Shown one piece after another: positions 16,466 to 25,081 of a stretch of DNA of 64,000 nt. The notes below the pieces were generated by a model. The model saw only the letters and a list, made by a program, of their open reading frames with translations, made no database searches and was not told the origin of the DNA. Source of the stretch: Chloroflexota bacterium (GTDB lineage Bacteria; Chloroflexota; Anaerolineae; UBA7937; B3-Chlor); NCBI GenBank assembly GCA_030613785.1, contig JAUWLF010000008.1, positions 18,198 through 82,197 of the forward strand, written 5' to 3'. Every line of letters starts with the position of its first letter. The stretch's first letter is position 1. A program made the position numbers and the translations under genes.

Positions 16466-19228
16466 ATGGCGGAGAAACTGGTGCTCGTTGACGGTCACGC
16501 CCTCGCCTATCGTGCTTTCTTCGCCCTGCCCGTGGATGGCTTTTCCACTTCCGAGGGCGAACTGACCAACGCGGTCTACGGTTTCAGCATGATGCTCCTG
16601 CGTGCGCTACAGGAGGAGAAGCCGGACTACGTCGCGGTGACATTCGATGCCCCTGCCGCCACCTTCCGCCATGAGGAGTTTGCAGAGTACAAGGCCCACC
16701 GTCCACCTATGCGAGAAGAGATGCGCAGCCAGATGGAGCGCATCCGCCAGGTCGTGGAGACACTGAACATCCCCATTTTCGAGGTTCCTGGCTACGAGGC
16801 GGATGATCTGATCGGTTCTTTGGCGCGACAGGCAAGCGACGAGCAACTGGATACGATCATCATCACCGGCGACAACGATATCCTACAACTGGTGTCTCCG
16901 CAGGTGAAGGTGGTGACACCGGGAGGCCACCGGCAAAGGTTCTCCGACGCCAAGGTTTACGACGAGAAAGCGGTCAAGGAGAAATACAGGATAGACCCTC
17001 GGATGTTGGTGGACTACAAGGCGCTGGTAGGCGACAAGTCGGACAACATCCCCGGCGTCGCCGGCGTAGGAGACAAGACCGCCAGAAGCTTGATTCAGAC
17101 GTATGGCACGGTAGAGGAGATCTACGAGCATCTGGACGAGATCGAGTCCACGCGCGCCAGGAAAGCTCTGGTCGGTCAAGAGGAGCAGGCCCTGCTGAGC
17201 AAGCACCTGGCCACGATAGTCACAAGTGTGCCCATTACGCTCGACTTGGAGAAGTGTCGCACGAGCGACTACGACAGGGATAGGGTGACGACTCTGTTTC
17301 GGGAGTTGGACTTCAGGAGCCTAGTGCAGCGGCTACCGATCAGCGATAGGGAAGAGGCTCACCAGATGACCTTTTTCGCGCAGGAGCCGTTGACGGGAGC
17401 GGATAGCATCGCCGTAACTACGGAAGAGGAGTTGAACTCGTTAGTGTCTCGGCTCTCAGAATCGTCGCGTTTCGCTCTCGACGTGGAGACCACCAGCCCC
17501 GACGCGATGAAGGCAGATCTGGTGGGTCTCTCCTTCGCCGCCAAATTCGGGGAGGCGTTCTATGTGCCGGTTGGACATGTGCTGCCAGGCGATACGAGAG
17601 CTCAGCTTCCCATGGCGTTGGTCGTCGAGCGCCTGCGCCCGGTGCTGGAGAATCCCAAGATCGCCAAGGCGGCTCACAACGCCAAGTATGATCTGACTGT
17701 CCTGGCCCGCCACGGGATTCGGGTGCAAGGCTTGGATGTCGACACCATGATCGCAGCCTACCTCCTCGACCCGTCTCGACGACGATACAGATTGAAGGAC
17801 CTTGCCTGGAGCAAGCTCGGCATGGAGATGACGCCGATCACTGATCTCATCGGCAAAGGCCGTGATCGGATCACCATGGCTCAAGTATCCATTGCTGACG
17901 CTGCCGCCTATGCGGGGGCTGACGCAGATCTCATGTCTCGTCTGGTGGGAGTGCTGGAGGATGAGTTGCTGCAACGGGAGCAGTGGGACCTCTTCCGCGA
18001 GGTGGAGATGCCGCTGGTAGAGGTGCTGATGGACATGGAGATGACTGGCGTGGCCCTGGATACGGAGGAGTTGATGCAGATCTCAAGGATCTTCTACCAG
18101 CGTATCGTCGCGCTGGAGAAGGAAATCCAGGATTTGGCGGGGCATCCGTTCAACGTCAGCTCGACTCAGCAGTTAGCGGTGGTCCTTTTTGAGGAACTAG
18201 GCTTGCCTGTACAGGCGAAGACCAAGACGGGCTACTCCACGAGGGCCAGCGTGCTGGAGGGATTGAGGGAACTGCATCCCATCATCGATCTGATTCTGGA
18301 GCACCGGCAGCTGACGAAGTTGAAATCCACCTATGTAGACGCTCTGCCCTTGCTGCTGAACCGGGAGACCGGAAGGGTGCATACATCGTACAACCAGACC
18401 GGTACCGTCACGGGACGCGTATCCTCGAGCGATCCCAATTTGCAGAACATCCCTATCCGCACCGAGTTGGGCCGTCACGTACGAGCTGCGTTTGTGGCGC
18501 AAGAGGGGTGGCTCCTGCTAGGAGCTGACTACTCCCAAGTGGAGTTGCGTATCATGGCCCACATCTCTCAGGACCCCAATCTCCTGGGCGCCTTTGCACG
18601 AGGAGAGGATATCCACGCCAGCACCGCTTCCGCTATTCTCCAGGTCCCCTTGTCCGAAGTCACTCCAGCAATGCGTCGCTTGGCCAAGACAATCAACTTC
18701 GGCATCATCTACGGGATGGGTGAGTATGGGCTTGCTCAGAGAACTGAACTCTCCCTCGAGGAGGCCCGTGAATTCATCGCCGACTACTTCGAGCGGTATG
18801 AAAGAGTGAAAGACTATGTGGAGCGCACCAAGCGGGAAGCCCACGAACAGGGATATGTGTCCACCATCTTGGGGCGCCGCCGCTACTTCCCTGAACTGCA
18901 AGCCACCAGTCAGGCCCATGGAGGGAGGAACCGTGCCGCCGAGCGTGAAGCGATCAACATGCCCATTCAGGGTTCGGCGGCCGATATCCTCAAGATAGCC
19001 ATGGTTCGATTGCATCGTGCCCTCGAGAAACGCAACTTGGGTGCGCGTATGATCCTACAAGTCCATGATGAGCTGGTCGTGGAGGTGCCGCAGGAGGAAC
19101 TAAGCGCGGTCGCCCACCTGGTACGCTCAGTCATGGAAAAGGCCTGGGATCTCGATGCATCTCTGAAGGTAGATGTGGCAGTCGGGAGGAACTGGGAGCA
19201 GATGGAGGCGTACGAGACTCAGTCATGA
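16466..19228 (+). CDS. polA: DNA polymerase I
   Basis: A 920 aa family-A polymerase for Okazaki-fragment processing and repair. All three domains are present. The 5'-3' exonuclease spans about 1-290 (LVDGHALAYRAFFA, DNIPGVAGVGDKTA). The 3'-5' exonuclease keeps its metal ligands (FALDVETTSPD near 338, HNAKYDLTVL, YAGADADLM), so proofreading is probably active. The polymerase domain has motif A DYSQVELRIMAHIS near 688, motif B KTINFGIIYGMG near 742 and motif C VHDELVVEVP near 866. A promoter lies just upstream. The stop overlaps the argS start by 4 nt (ATGA), so the pair is translationally coupled. Confidence 0.97.
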   Translation: MAEKLVLVDGHALAYRAFFALPVDGFSTSEGELTNAVYGFSMMLLRALQEEKPDYVAVTFDAPAATFRHEEFAEYKAHRPPMREEMRSQMERIRQVVETLNIPIFEVPGYEADDLIGSLARQASDEQLDTIIITGDNDILQLVSPQVKVVTPGGHRQRFSDAKVYDEKAVKEKYRIDPRMLVDYKALVGDKSDNIPGVAGVGDKTARSLIQTYGTVEEIYEHLDEIESTRARKALVGQEEQALLSKHLATIVTSVPITLDLEKCRTSDYDRDRVTTLFRELDFRSLVQRLPISDREEAHQMTFFAQEPLTGADSIAVTTEEELNSLVSRLSESSRFALDVETTSPDAMKADLVGLSFAAKFGEAFYVPVGHVLPGDTRAQLPMALVVERLRPVLENPKIAKAAHNAKYDLTVLARHGIRVQGLDVDTMIAAYLLDPSRRRYRLKDLAWSKLGMEMTPITDLIGKGRDRITMAQVSIADAAAYAGADADLMSRLVGVLEDELLQREQWDLFREVEMPLVEVLMDMEMTGVALDTEELMQISRIFYQRIVALEKEIQDLAGHPFNVSSTQQLAVVLFEELGLPVQAKTKTGYSTRASVLEGLRELHPIIDLILEHRQLTKLKSTYVDALPLLLNRETGRVHTSYNQTGTVTGRVSSSDPNLQNIPIRTELGRHVRAAFVAQEGWLLLGADYSQVELRIMAHISQDPNLLGAFARGEDIHASTASAILQVPLSEVTPAMRRLAKTINFGIIYGMGEYGLAQRTELSLEEAREFIADYFERYERVKDYVERTKREAHEQGYVSTILGRRRYFPELQATSQAHGGRNRAAEREAINMPIQGSAADILKIAMVRLHRALEKRNLGARMILQVHDELVVEVPQEELSAVAHLVRSVMEKAWDLDASLKVDVAVGRNWEQMEAYETQS

Positions 19229-20895
19229 CAGAGCAGCCATTGCACAGAATCGAGAGGCTGGTTCGAGAGGCCATCCTGGCGGCTCAGGACACTGGTGACT
19301 TGCCCCCATTCGATCTTCCCCAGCTATTGGTCGAGCGGCCGCAACGGGAAGAGCACGGCGACTATGCCACAACTGCAGCTTTGCAGTTGGCGAACGCAGC
19401 CCGCATGTCCCCCTTGCGCGTGGCAGAAGCCATCGCCTCTCGAATCCCAGAAGCCCACTTCATCTCTCGAGTAGATGTGGCCAAGCCCGGGTTCATCAAT
19501 TTCACCCTGAACGACAACTGGCTGACCCGCCAGGTCGCCGAGATCCTGGCTGCCGGAGAGAGCTATGGAAGCGTCTCCCTGGGTCGAGGGGAAAAGGTCC
19601 AGGTGGAGTACGTCAGTGCGAACCCCACGGGTCCCCTCCATGTGGGCTCTGGGCGGAACGCTGTGATTGGCGACAGCCTAGCCAATGTCTTGGAAGCAGC
19701 GAGCTACGATGTCCAGCGGGAATACTATGTCAACGACACGGGTACTCAGATGCGTCTCTTTGCAGAGACGCTCTACGCGCGTTACGCACAGGCCCTAGGT
19801 CGCGATGAACGGATTCCCGAGGACGGCTATCGAGGTACCTATTTGGTCGAAATGGGAGATGAGATCGCTCGCGAGGAGGGCGAGAGATTTCTGGAGATGC
19901 CTCGCGAGGAGGCGGTTACTGCCTTGTACGAAGTTGGATTGGACAAGATGCTGGCCTCAGCGAGGGATGACTTGGCGATGATGGGCATCACCTATGATCG
20001 GTGGTTCTCCGAACGGAGCCTTTATGACAGTGGGCTCTTCGACCACGTCTTCGCCATGCTGCGAGACAAAGGCCATATCGCTGAGCGAGACGGGGCGGTA
20101 TGGTTCGCCTCGAGCGACTTGGGCGATGACAAAGACAACGTGCTCATCCGATCCGATGGAAAGCCAGGCTATCTGGCCTCTGACATTAGCTACCACTATG
20201 ACAAGTTCATCCGGCGCGGCTTCGGGAAGGTGATAGATGTGTGGGGCGCTGACCATCAGGGGCATGTGCCTCGCATGAAGGCTGCGATGAGAGCCATTGG
20301 CGTGGATCCTGACAACCTGGTCATCATCATCTATCAGTTGGTTACGGTGAGGCAAGGTGGCGAGATAGTGCGGTTGTCCAAACGTACCGGCGACATCATC
20401 AGTCTGCGGGAGGTCCTGGAGGAAATCGGTCCTGACGCAGTGCGATTCCTGCTCTTGTCCCGTGCCGCTGACAGTCAGATGGAGCTGGATCTTGACTTGG
20501 CGAAGGAGCAATCCAGCGAGAACCCGGTGTACTATGTGCAGTATGCGCACGCCCGGATAGCCAGTATCCTCCGCTATGCCCAAGGGATAGACTTCAGTGA
20601 TGCTGATTTGTCGCTGCTGGTTCACCCAGCGGAGTTGGCCTTGATCCGGCAGATGCTGCGCTTGCCCGAGTTGGTGGAGAAAGCCGCAATCAGTCTTAGC
20701 CCGCACTACCTTACCTTCTACGCTCAGGATCTGGCTGGCACCTTCCACCCTTTCTACAAACAGTGTCGGGTGGTCTCATCACTTCCTGAGGACTTACCTC
20801 TCAACAAGGCGCGGTTGAAGCTGGTGGCAGCAGCCAAGATCGTGCTGGCTCGTGTCCTGGACTTGATGGGGGTCGGCGCGCCTGAGACGATGTAG
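19225..20895 (+). CDS. argS: Arginyl-tRNA synthetase
   Basis: Class I aminoacyl-tRNA synthetase that charges tRNA-Arg. At 556 aa it is of normal length. It has the N-terminal Add-1 domain, the HIGH-type motif as NPTGPLHVGSGRN (about 134-146), YVNDTGTQMRLFAETL, GADHQGHVPRMKA, the KMSKS-loop equivalent VRLSKRTGDIISL near 383-394, and the C-terminal anticodon-binding helical domain ending in LARVLDLMGV. It overlaps polA by 4 nt, an unusual pairing that implies co-transcription. Confidence 0.97.
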   Translation: MTEQPLHRIERLVREAILAAQDTGDLPPFDLPQLLVERPQREEHGDYATTAALQLANAARMSPLRVAEAIASRIPEAHFISRVDVAKPGFINFTLNDNWLTRQVAEILAAGESYGSVSLGRGEKVQVEYVSANPTGPLHVGSGRNAVIGDSLANVLEAASYDVQREYYVNDTGTQMRLFAETLYARYAQALGRDERIPEDGYRGTYLVEMGDEIAREEGERFLEMPREEAVTALYEVGLDKMLASARDDLAMMGITYDRWFSERSLYDSGLFDHVFAMLRDKGHIAERDGAVWFASSDLGDDKDNVLIRSDGKPGYLASDISYHYDKFIRRGFGKVIDVWGADHQGHVPRMKAAMRAIGVDPDNLVIIIYQLVTVRQGGEIVRLSKRTGDIISLREVLEEIGPDAVRFLLLSRAADSQMELDLDLAKEQSSENPVYYVQYAHARIASILRYAQGIDFSDADLSLLVHPAELALIRQMLRLPELVEKAAISLSPHYLTFYAQDLAGTFHPFYKQCRVVSSLPEDLPLNKARLKLVAAAKIVLARVLDLMGVGAPETM

Positions 20896-20934
20896 CTGCA
20901 CTCGGGTCGGGCACTTGGTGAGCGACTTCACAGA

Positions 20935-20963
20935 TTGACGTGCTTCTCGCTCGATTGTATAAT
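20935..20963 (+). promoter_or_regulatory. Strong promoter for tRNA-Val
   Basis: TTGACG (20935-20940), 17-nt spacer, perfect TATAAT (20958-20963). The predicted transcript start is at about 20970, directly in front of the mature tRNA 5' end. Confidence 0.8.
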
Positions 20964-20971
20964 GGGGTCGA

Positions 20972-21044
20972 GGGCGGATAGCTCAGCTGGGAGAGCGCTT
21001 CCCTTACAAGGAAGAGGTCGCAGGTTCGAGCCCTGTTCCGCCCA
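20972..21044 (+). tRNA. tRNA-Val (anticodon TAC)
   Basis: A 73-nt cloverleaf: acceptor GGGCGGA/TCCGCCC, D-arm GCTC...GAGC, anticodon stem CTTCC/GGAAG with loop CTTACAA, and T-arm with GGTTCGAGCC, with discriminator A. The anticodon TAC reads valine codons. Confidence 0.97.
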
Positions 21045-21129
21045 TTTGGTCTTGCGGAGGGGAAGCACCGACTCTCAGACCGACTGTGATGGGCGATAGT
21101 GTGAGAAGCAGTTGTGCCATCGTCGTGGG

Positions 21130-21195
21130 ACAGAGAGCGCAGAGATAGCTCGGCTGGGAAGAGCGGTGCTGTTGGCTGCAGGGCCAGTAGGGTAG
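21130..21195 (+). pseudogene. Degenerate tRNA-like remnant
   Basis: About 95 nt after tRNA-Val, the stretch GATAGCTCGGCTGGG plus AAGAGCGG (21144-21166) closely copies a tRNA D-arm. A weak anticodon-like hairpin with loop TTGGCTG follows. No intact acceptor or T-arm pairs with it. It is probably the ruin of a second tRNA gene in this locus, possibly Ala (GGC) by the loop sequence. Confidence 0.4.
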
Positions 21196-21259
21196 CCTCG
21201 TCGGCTGAAATTCCATTTGGCACGTCAGCGCTCCCTTTCTCTGGGATGGAGTTCTGGGG

Positions 21260-22051
21260 ATGACCTTGGCGAAAGAGCAAGATCTGGTGCTCTTGCTAGG
21301 TAAAGATGGCAAGCGATTCATTTTCCGTTTGAGCCCCGGGGACGAATTGCATACCCACCGGGGCTTCATAAGGCACAGCGATATTGTGGGCCAACCTCTG
21401 GGGGCCCAGGTGACGTCTCATCTTGACTACCCCTTCTATCTTCTTCGGCCATCGATTCACGACCTGATCATGAGCAGTAAGCGCGAAAGCCAGATCATCT
21501 ATCCCAAAGAGAGCGGCTACGTCCTGCTGAAGATGAACATCGTAGCGGGCAGCAGGGTGATTGAAGTGGGGGCAGGCAGTGGAGCGATGACCATCGCTCT
21601 CGCTCAGGGGGTGATGCCCACCGGCAGGGTCTACTCCTATGATCGGCGGGATGACATGCTCGGGCTCGCCACCAAGAACCTGTCTCGCCTGGACTTGCTA
21701 GAGTACGTGGACCTGAATCATCGCGACGTCGCCGAGGGGTTCGACGAGACAGAGGTAGACGCTCTGTTCATGGATGTGAGGGAACCCCACCTCTACATCG
21801 CTCAGGTGAGGGAGGCCCTGGCTGGTGGGGGCTTCTTTGGGGCGCTCGTCCCCACCACCAATCAGGTATCAGCTCTCCTGGATGCGCTGATTGGCGAGAG
21901 GTTTGTGGATCTGGAGGCGTGCGAAATCCTGCTGCGACATTACAAGACCGTGCCAGCTCGCCTGCGCCCAGAGGATCGCATGGTTGCCCATACGGGGTAT
22001 CTGGTATTCGCGCGGCCAGTAGCTCCAGAACAACGACCGGAAGCAGAATAG
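21260..22051 (+). CDS. trmI: tRNA (adenine-N1)-methyltransferase TrmI
   Basis: SAM-dependent enzyme that makes m1A58 in the T-loop of tRNAs and acts as a homotetramer. At 263 aa it has the small N-terminal beta domain (DLVLLLGKDGKRFIF, HTHRGFIRHSDIVGQ) and then the Rossmann domain. Family motifs are YPKESGYVLLKMNIVAGSRVIEVGAGSGAMTIALAQ, YDRRDDM and DALFMDVREP, with PTTNQVSALL close to the end. The ATG at 21260 has GGAG about 10 nt upstream. It sits downstream of tRNA-Val and the tRNA remnant and could be transcribed with them. Confidence 0.93.
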   Translation: MTLAKEQDLVLLLGKDGKRFIFRLSPGDELHTHRGFIRHSDIVGQPLGAQVTSHLDYPFYLLRPSIHDLIMSSKRESQIIYPKESGYVLLKMNIVAGSRVIEVGAGSGAMTIALAQGVMPTGRVYSYDRRDDMLGLATKNLSRLDLLEYVDLNHRDVAEGFDETEVDALFMDVREPHLYIAQVREALAGGGFFGALVPTTNQVSALLDALIGERFVDLEACEILLRHYKTVPARLRPEDRMVAHTGYLVFARPVAPEQRPEAE

Positions 22052-22056
22052 GAGCA

Positions 22057-22128
22057 GTGACCGACGGCAGCAGCGACCTGCCCAGGTCTGAAGCAGATAG
22101 GTTGGGCGTGACCGTGGTTGCAGGTGGC
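22057..22128 (+). pseudogene. DegV-family N-terminal remnant
   Basis: Directly after trmI, one frame encodes about 24 residues that match the start of DegV fatty-acid-binding proteins (VTDGSSDLPRSEADRLGVTV). The match then ends abruptly and no later DegV motif follows in any frame before the TPR/zinc-ribbon gene. It is read as a deletion remnant. The short length limits certainty. Confidence 0.4.
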
Positions 22129-22268
22129 TCTCGGCAGGGCAGAGGCCTGAGAAGGCCGAGAAGAATGACGGTAGCAGCTTGGGCGAGATTCGGCCGGACA
22201 AGCTAGTGCTGGCTCTGGCATCATGTCCCGCCCACGCACCCATTCTACGATCAAGAGGCAAGGCAAGT

Positions 22269-22811
22269 ATGTTTCGAAGAAGACCTCTTCGACGGATAAG
22301 GCGCTTTCGGCCAACTATCCGTAGGAGACCCATTCCCCAGCCTCTCAGGAGAGCGATGAGGCTTTTCGAGCAGGGGGAGTTCGAGGAGGCCGCCGAGGCT
22401 TTCGACAATCTGGCGCAAGAGGCTCAGGACAGAGGGATGGTATTCCAAGCCGCCAACCTGACCATGCAAAGCGCTCGCTGCCATCTGCGACTCGATGACC
22501 TTGACTCAGCCTACGACAGAGGAATGAAGGGGCTAGAACTGTTCAAGCGAGCTGAGCGGCCCGGCGCGGCCAAGAGGCTGGGCGACAGGATGGTGAAGAT
22601 CCTCCGAGAGAAGGGGCGTGACGCCGACGCAGAAGCCCTGGAGCGGGAGCTAGGACAGCTTCCAATGGCCCCACGTGCCGCCGCCGGACGAGGAGAGTTG
22701 CCAGGCAAATGCCCTCAGTGCGGCGGGCCGATCAAAGAAGCGGAGGCGAATTGGGTGGGCCGCTCCTCCGCAGAATGTCCCTATTGCGGCTCAGTCGTCA
22801 AAGCCCAGTGA
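22269..22811 (+). CDS. TPR-like protein with C-terminal zinc ribbon
   Basis: A 180 aa soluble protein. A basic N-terminus (FRRRPLRRIRRFRP) precedes two or three helical repeats of tetratricopeptide type (AMRLFEQGEFEEAAEAFDNLAQ, then AANLTMQSARCHLRLDDLDSAYDRGMKGL). The C-terminus is a zinc ribbon with two CxxC knuckles (CPQCGGPI and CPYCGSVV). The ATG at 22269 is chosen because upstream frame belongs to the decayed DegV region. The layout suggests a scaffold or adaptor that binds a partner through TPRs; no enzyme motif is present. Confidence 0.7.
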   Translation: MFRRRPLRRIRRFRPTIRRRPIPQPLRRAMRLFEQGEFEEAAEAFDNLAQEAQDRGMVFQAANLTMQSARCHLRLDDLDSAYDRGMKGLELFKRAERPGAAKRLGDRMVKILREKGRDADAEALERELGQLPMAPRAAAGRGELPGKCPQCGGPIKEAEANWVGRSSAECPYCGSVVKAQ

Positions 22812-22904
22812 TGGCCCATTCTGTCTATGACCACGGTTCCCGGAGGGCACCGCTGACTTCTGAGGTACTCCGGCCTCACAGCTAGACGACGCCAGGGGCG
22901 TGCG

Positions 22905-23369
22905 GTGGGTTGGGAAAGGTACGTCGAGATAACCATAGACGGGCTCACCTACAGGTTTGCTGAGGCTGCCTACTATTCCGCAGACGGCTTATGGGTGGCT
23001 GTGGATGGGCAGTATGCGCGCGTAGGTGTGGGGGACCACCTGTGTCGCTGCATCTCACCCAGTCTGAACTTCATCGAACCACGAGGGCCCGGGACGGAAG
23101 TGAGGCAGGGTGAGGACATGGGGAGATTCGACCTGGTCACGATCGATGTTCCGATCCTCTCTCCCCTGAGCGGGGTCATCCAGGAGATCAACGATGAATT
23201 GATCAGCAACCTGTGGTTGTTGGACAGCGATCCCTATGGTGAGGGCTGGCTAGCCCTCGTCAGCCTCACTGACTTCGCAGCCGACCGGGAAAGACTGTTG
23301 CATGCACAAGGCTACCTCGATGTGCTACGGGAGGCGGCGAAGTCATCCATGCTCATGATAGATGAGTAG
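22905..23369 (+). CDS. GcvH-like protein lacking the lipoyl-lysine
   Basis: A 154 aa relative of the glycine-cleavage H protein. The lipoyl-domain fold is recognisable: YSADGLWVAVDGQYARVGV at the start, GTEVRQGEDMG, LSPLSGVIQEINDELI and DPYGEGWLALVSL. At the place of the conserved ESVKA lipoylation motif the sequence reads DLVTI, so the modified lysine is Thr and the protein cannot carry lipoate there. The start is the GTG at 22905 with AGGGG upstream. No gcvT or gcvP is nearby. It is probably a repurposed H-protein paralogue; its partner is unknown. Confidence 0.7.
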   Translation: MGWERYVEITIDGLTYRFAEAAYYSADGLWVAVDGQYARVGVGDHLCRCISPSLNFIEPRGPGTEVRQGEDMGRFDLVTIDVPILSPLSGVIQEINDELISNLWLLDSDPYGEGWLALVSLTDFAADRERLLHAQGYLDVLREAAKSSMLMIDE

Positions 23370-23431
23370 ACCCCGTCGAGGGTCTTCTGCCAGCACGACC
23401 AGGAACAGAGATCTACGGCTCGCTCCCTCAG

Positions 23432-23815
23432 TCACCGTCCCAAGGTGAGTCGCTGCCTGTCTTCCAGCAGGGAGGAGATGGCCTCCGCTAGTGAAAGATG
23501 ATCACCCAACGTGGCACACAGACGTGTTCCCCGAAGTGCCACGGCGTCAGGTCCATAGCACAGGACGCAGGCGAGAGATCTGACGGCAAGTAAGACATCG
23601 AAGGCGAGCTTGTAGCGAGAGGATCCTACTTCGTGACTGCGACCCTAGGGGATCCTAGCGGTGCGCCTGATGCGGAGGACCTGGATGTCTTCTCCGTTGC
23701 GATAAGCGGAAACGGTGACCTGATGCCCCAGTCTCCCGAGGGCTACCATTTCCACCAAGACGCGGGCGTGACAAGCGCAGTCGGCGAGAAGAGAGGAGTG
23801 GGAACGACGATCAGG
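23432..23815 (-). pseudogene. Decayed GT4-family glycosyltransferase
   Basis: Minus-strand remains of a group-1 glycosyltransferase. The N-terminus reads LIVVPTPLFSPTA in one frame near 23805-23765, then shifts to VLVEMVALGRLGHQVTVSAY and DIQVLRIRRTARIP in another, followed by an in-frame TAG (near 23650). The frame continues as KLAFDVLLAVRSLACVLCYGPD and then jumps to a C-terminal-type GDHLSLAEAISSLLEDRQRL before a TGA at 23432. A frameshift, a nonsense codon and a large internal deletion are all present. It begins at the end of the GIY-YIG gene and was probably the last gene of that operon. Confidence 0.6.
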
Positions 23816-24059
23816 GCGTGATACTGCTTATCAGTCGCAACTTCTCGTTCCGACGCAATCGCCGTATCGCAGCCTCCTGTCGTCTTGCCTCCTGATCTGT
23901 GGCATGCTCTCGGCAATAGGCTAGTGTGACTGGTAGACGGGCTCTCGTGTACCTGCTTCCCTTGCCCGCCTGGTGGGCGCGCACCCTGCGCTCCAGATCG
24001 CTGGTCCAGCCTGTGTATAGAGTCCCATCGGAGCAGCGGAGAATGTAGGTATGGGGCAT
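23811..24059 (-). CDS. GIY-YIG nuclease superfamily protein (YhbQ-like)
   Basis: An 82 aa single-domain GIY-YIG protein of the UPF0213/YhbQ type. The motif reads TYILRCSDGTLYTGWT, then LERRVRAHQAGKGSRYTRAR, LAYCREHATDQEARRQEAAI and a closing RRNEKLRLI. The start is the ATG at 24059, just 1 nt after the prephenate dehydrogenase stop (TGAAATG) with AAGGA upstream; a longer form would overlap that gene. Members are predicted endonucleases for DNA repair or turnover. Confidence 0.85.
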   Translation of the reverse strand: MPHTYILRCSDGTLYTGWTSDLERRVRAHQAGKGSRYTRARLPVTLAYCREHATDQEARRQEAAIRRLRRNEKLRLISSITP

Positions 24060-24060
24060 T

Positions 24061-25053
24061 TCATCCTTCCTCTCGTTTGTCGAGCTTGGCCCGCAGTCTC
24101 CCGAACTGGGCGAGGCCAAACATCGAGCCGAGAGTTCGCATGCTCTTGAGGTCCTCCATGGCTTCGGCTGCTGCTTCCTCCTCCCGAGTCCCTTTGCCCG
24201 CCAGCCACCGACTGCGCGAGTCCACTAGCTCGCCAAAGAGCTCTTCCCATGTGTCAGCATCGGCTGCGGTGAGTCTCTCTTGTAGCTCCCTTAGGCTGCC
24301 AATGTAGCGGTCAATCCAGCGAGAGATGTTCTCTGAGTTGGCGAGACATATCGCACGGCTTGCTTCGGGGTCCGTAGACGGCAGCTCAGAGGCTCGCCAG
24401 AAGGTAGGTCCTGGGAGCCTCTTCAGGTCTCTCGAAGAAGGTGCCTGAACGGTGGTCATTAGCAAGGCGGAGGAGAGCATGAGAGGCAGGTGTTCGACGC
24501 CCGCAACCTGACCGTCGTGCTCGGCGACGTCCAGGAAGAAAGGTTGTGCGCCCAGCGTTCGGACCATACTGGTCACCAACTCTACCGCCGCTGGGTGGGC
24601 TTTGGCTGAAGGCACAATGCAATAGGTGGCGCCCACGAAAAGATCCGCTGTGGCCGCCTCCGCATCTCCCTTGTCTTGGCCGACCACGGGATGGCCGCCT
24701 ACGAAGTGCACAGTGTCAGGCAGCAACTCATCGGCCCATCTCAGAACATCTCCCTTGACAGTCGAGGTATCGGTGAGAACGCAATTGGGCGCCAGGTAGG
24801 GTGCCGTCGCTTCGAGTATCTCCTTGATCGCCGCCACTGGCGTGGCGATGATTATCAGTTCCGCATCCTCAATGGCGGAAATCAGATTCCTTTCCCATCT
24901 ATCGACGGCACCCGCCTTCTGGGCCTTTCTGGAGACGGAACTGTCACGGTCGTGACCTACGACGTTGAAATCGGGCTCCGCCTTCCGCAGGCCCAGGCCG
25001 ATAGAGGAGCCGATGAGGCCCAATCCGATGATGGTAACTTTTGGTTCAGTCAT
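24061..25053 (-). CDS. tyrA: Prephenate dehydrogenase
   Basis: NAD(P)-dependent enzyme that converts prephenate to 4-hydroxyphenylpyruvate in tyrosine synthesis. At 330 aa it has the Rossmann motif IIGLGLIGSSIGLGL at the start, IIIATPVAAIKEIL, DTSTVKGDVL, the substrate loop GGHPVVGQDKG with its His, and the helical C-terminal dimer domain with EHLPLMLSSALL. No ACT or chorismate-mutase domain is fused. Other aromatic-pathway genes are absent nearby. It is flanked by an HD-domain gene (28 nt upstream) and the GIY-YIG gene. Confidence 0.93.
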   Translation of the reverse strand: MTEPKVTIIGLGLIGSSIGLGLRKAEPDFNVVGHDRDSSVSRKAQKAGAVDRWERNLISAIEDAELIIIATPVAAIKEILEATAPYLAPNCVLTDTSTVKGDVLRWADELLPDTVHFVGGHPVVGQDKGDAEAATADLFVGATYCIVPSAKAHPAAVELVTSMVRTLGAQPFFLDVAEHDGQVAGVEHLPLMLSSALLMTTVQAPSSRDLKRLPGPTFWRASELPSTDPEASRAICLANSENISRWIDRYIGSLRELQERLTAADADTWEELFGELVDSRSRWLAGKGTREEEAAAEAMEDLKSMRTLGSMFGLAQFGRLRAKLDKREEG

Positions 25054-25081
25054 CCAAACCTCCCGAGTGGCACACTGCCAC

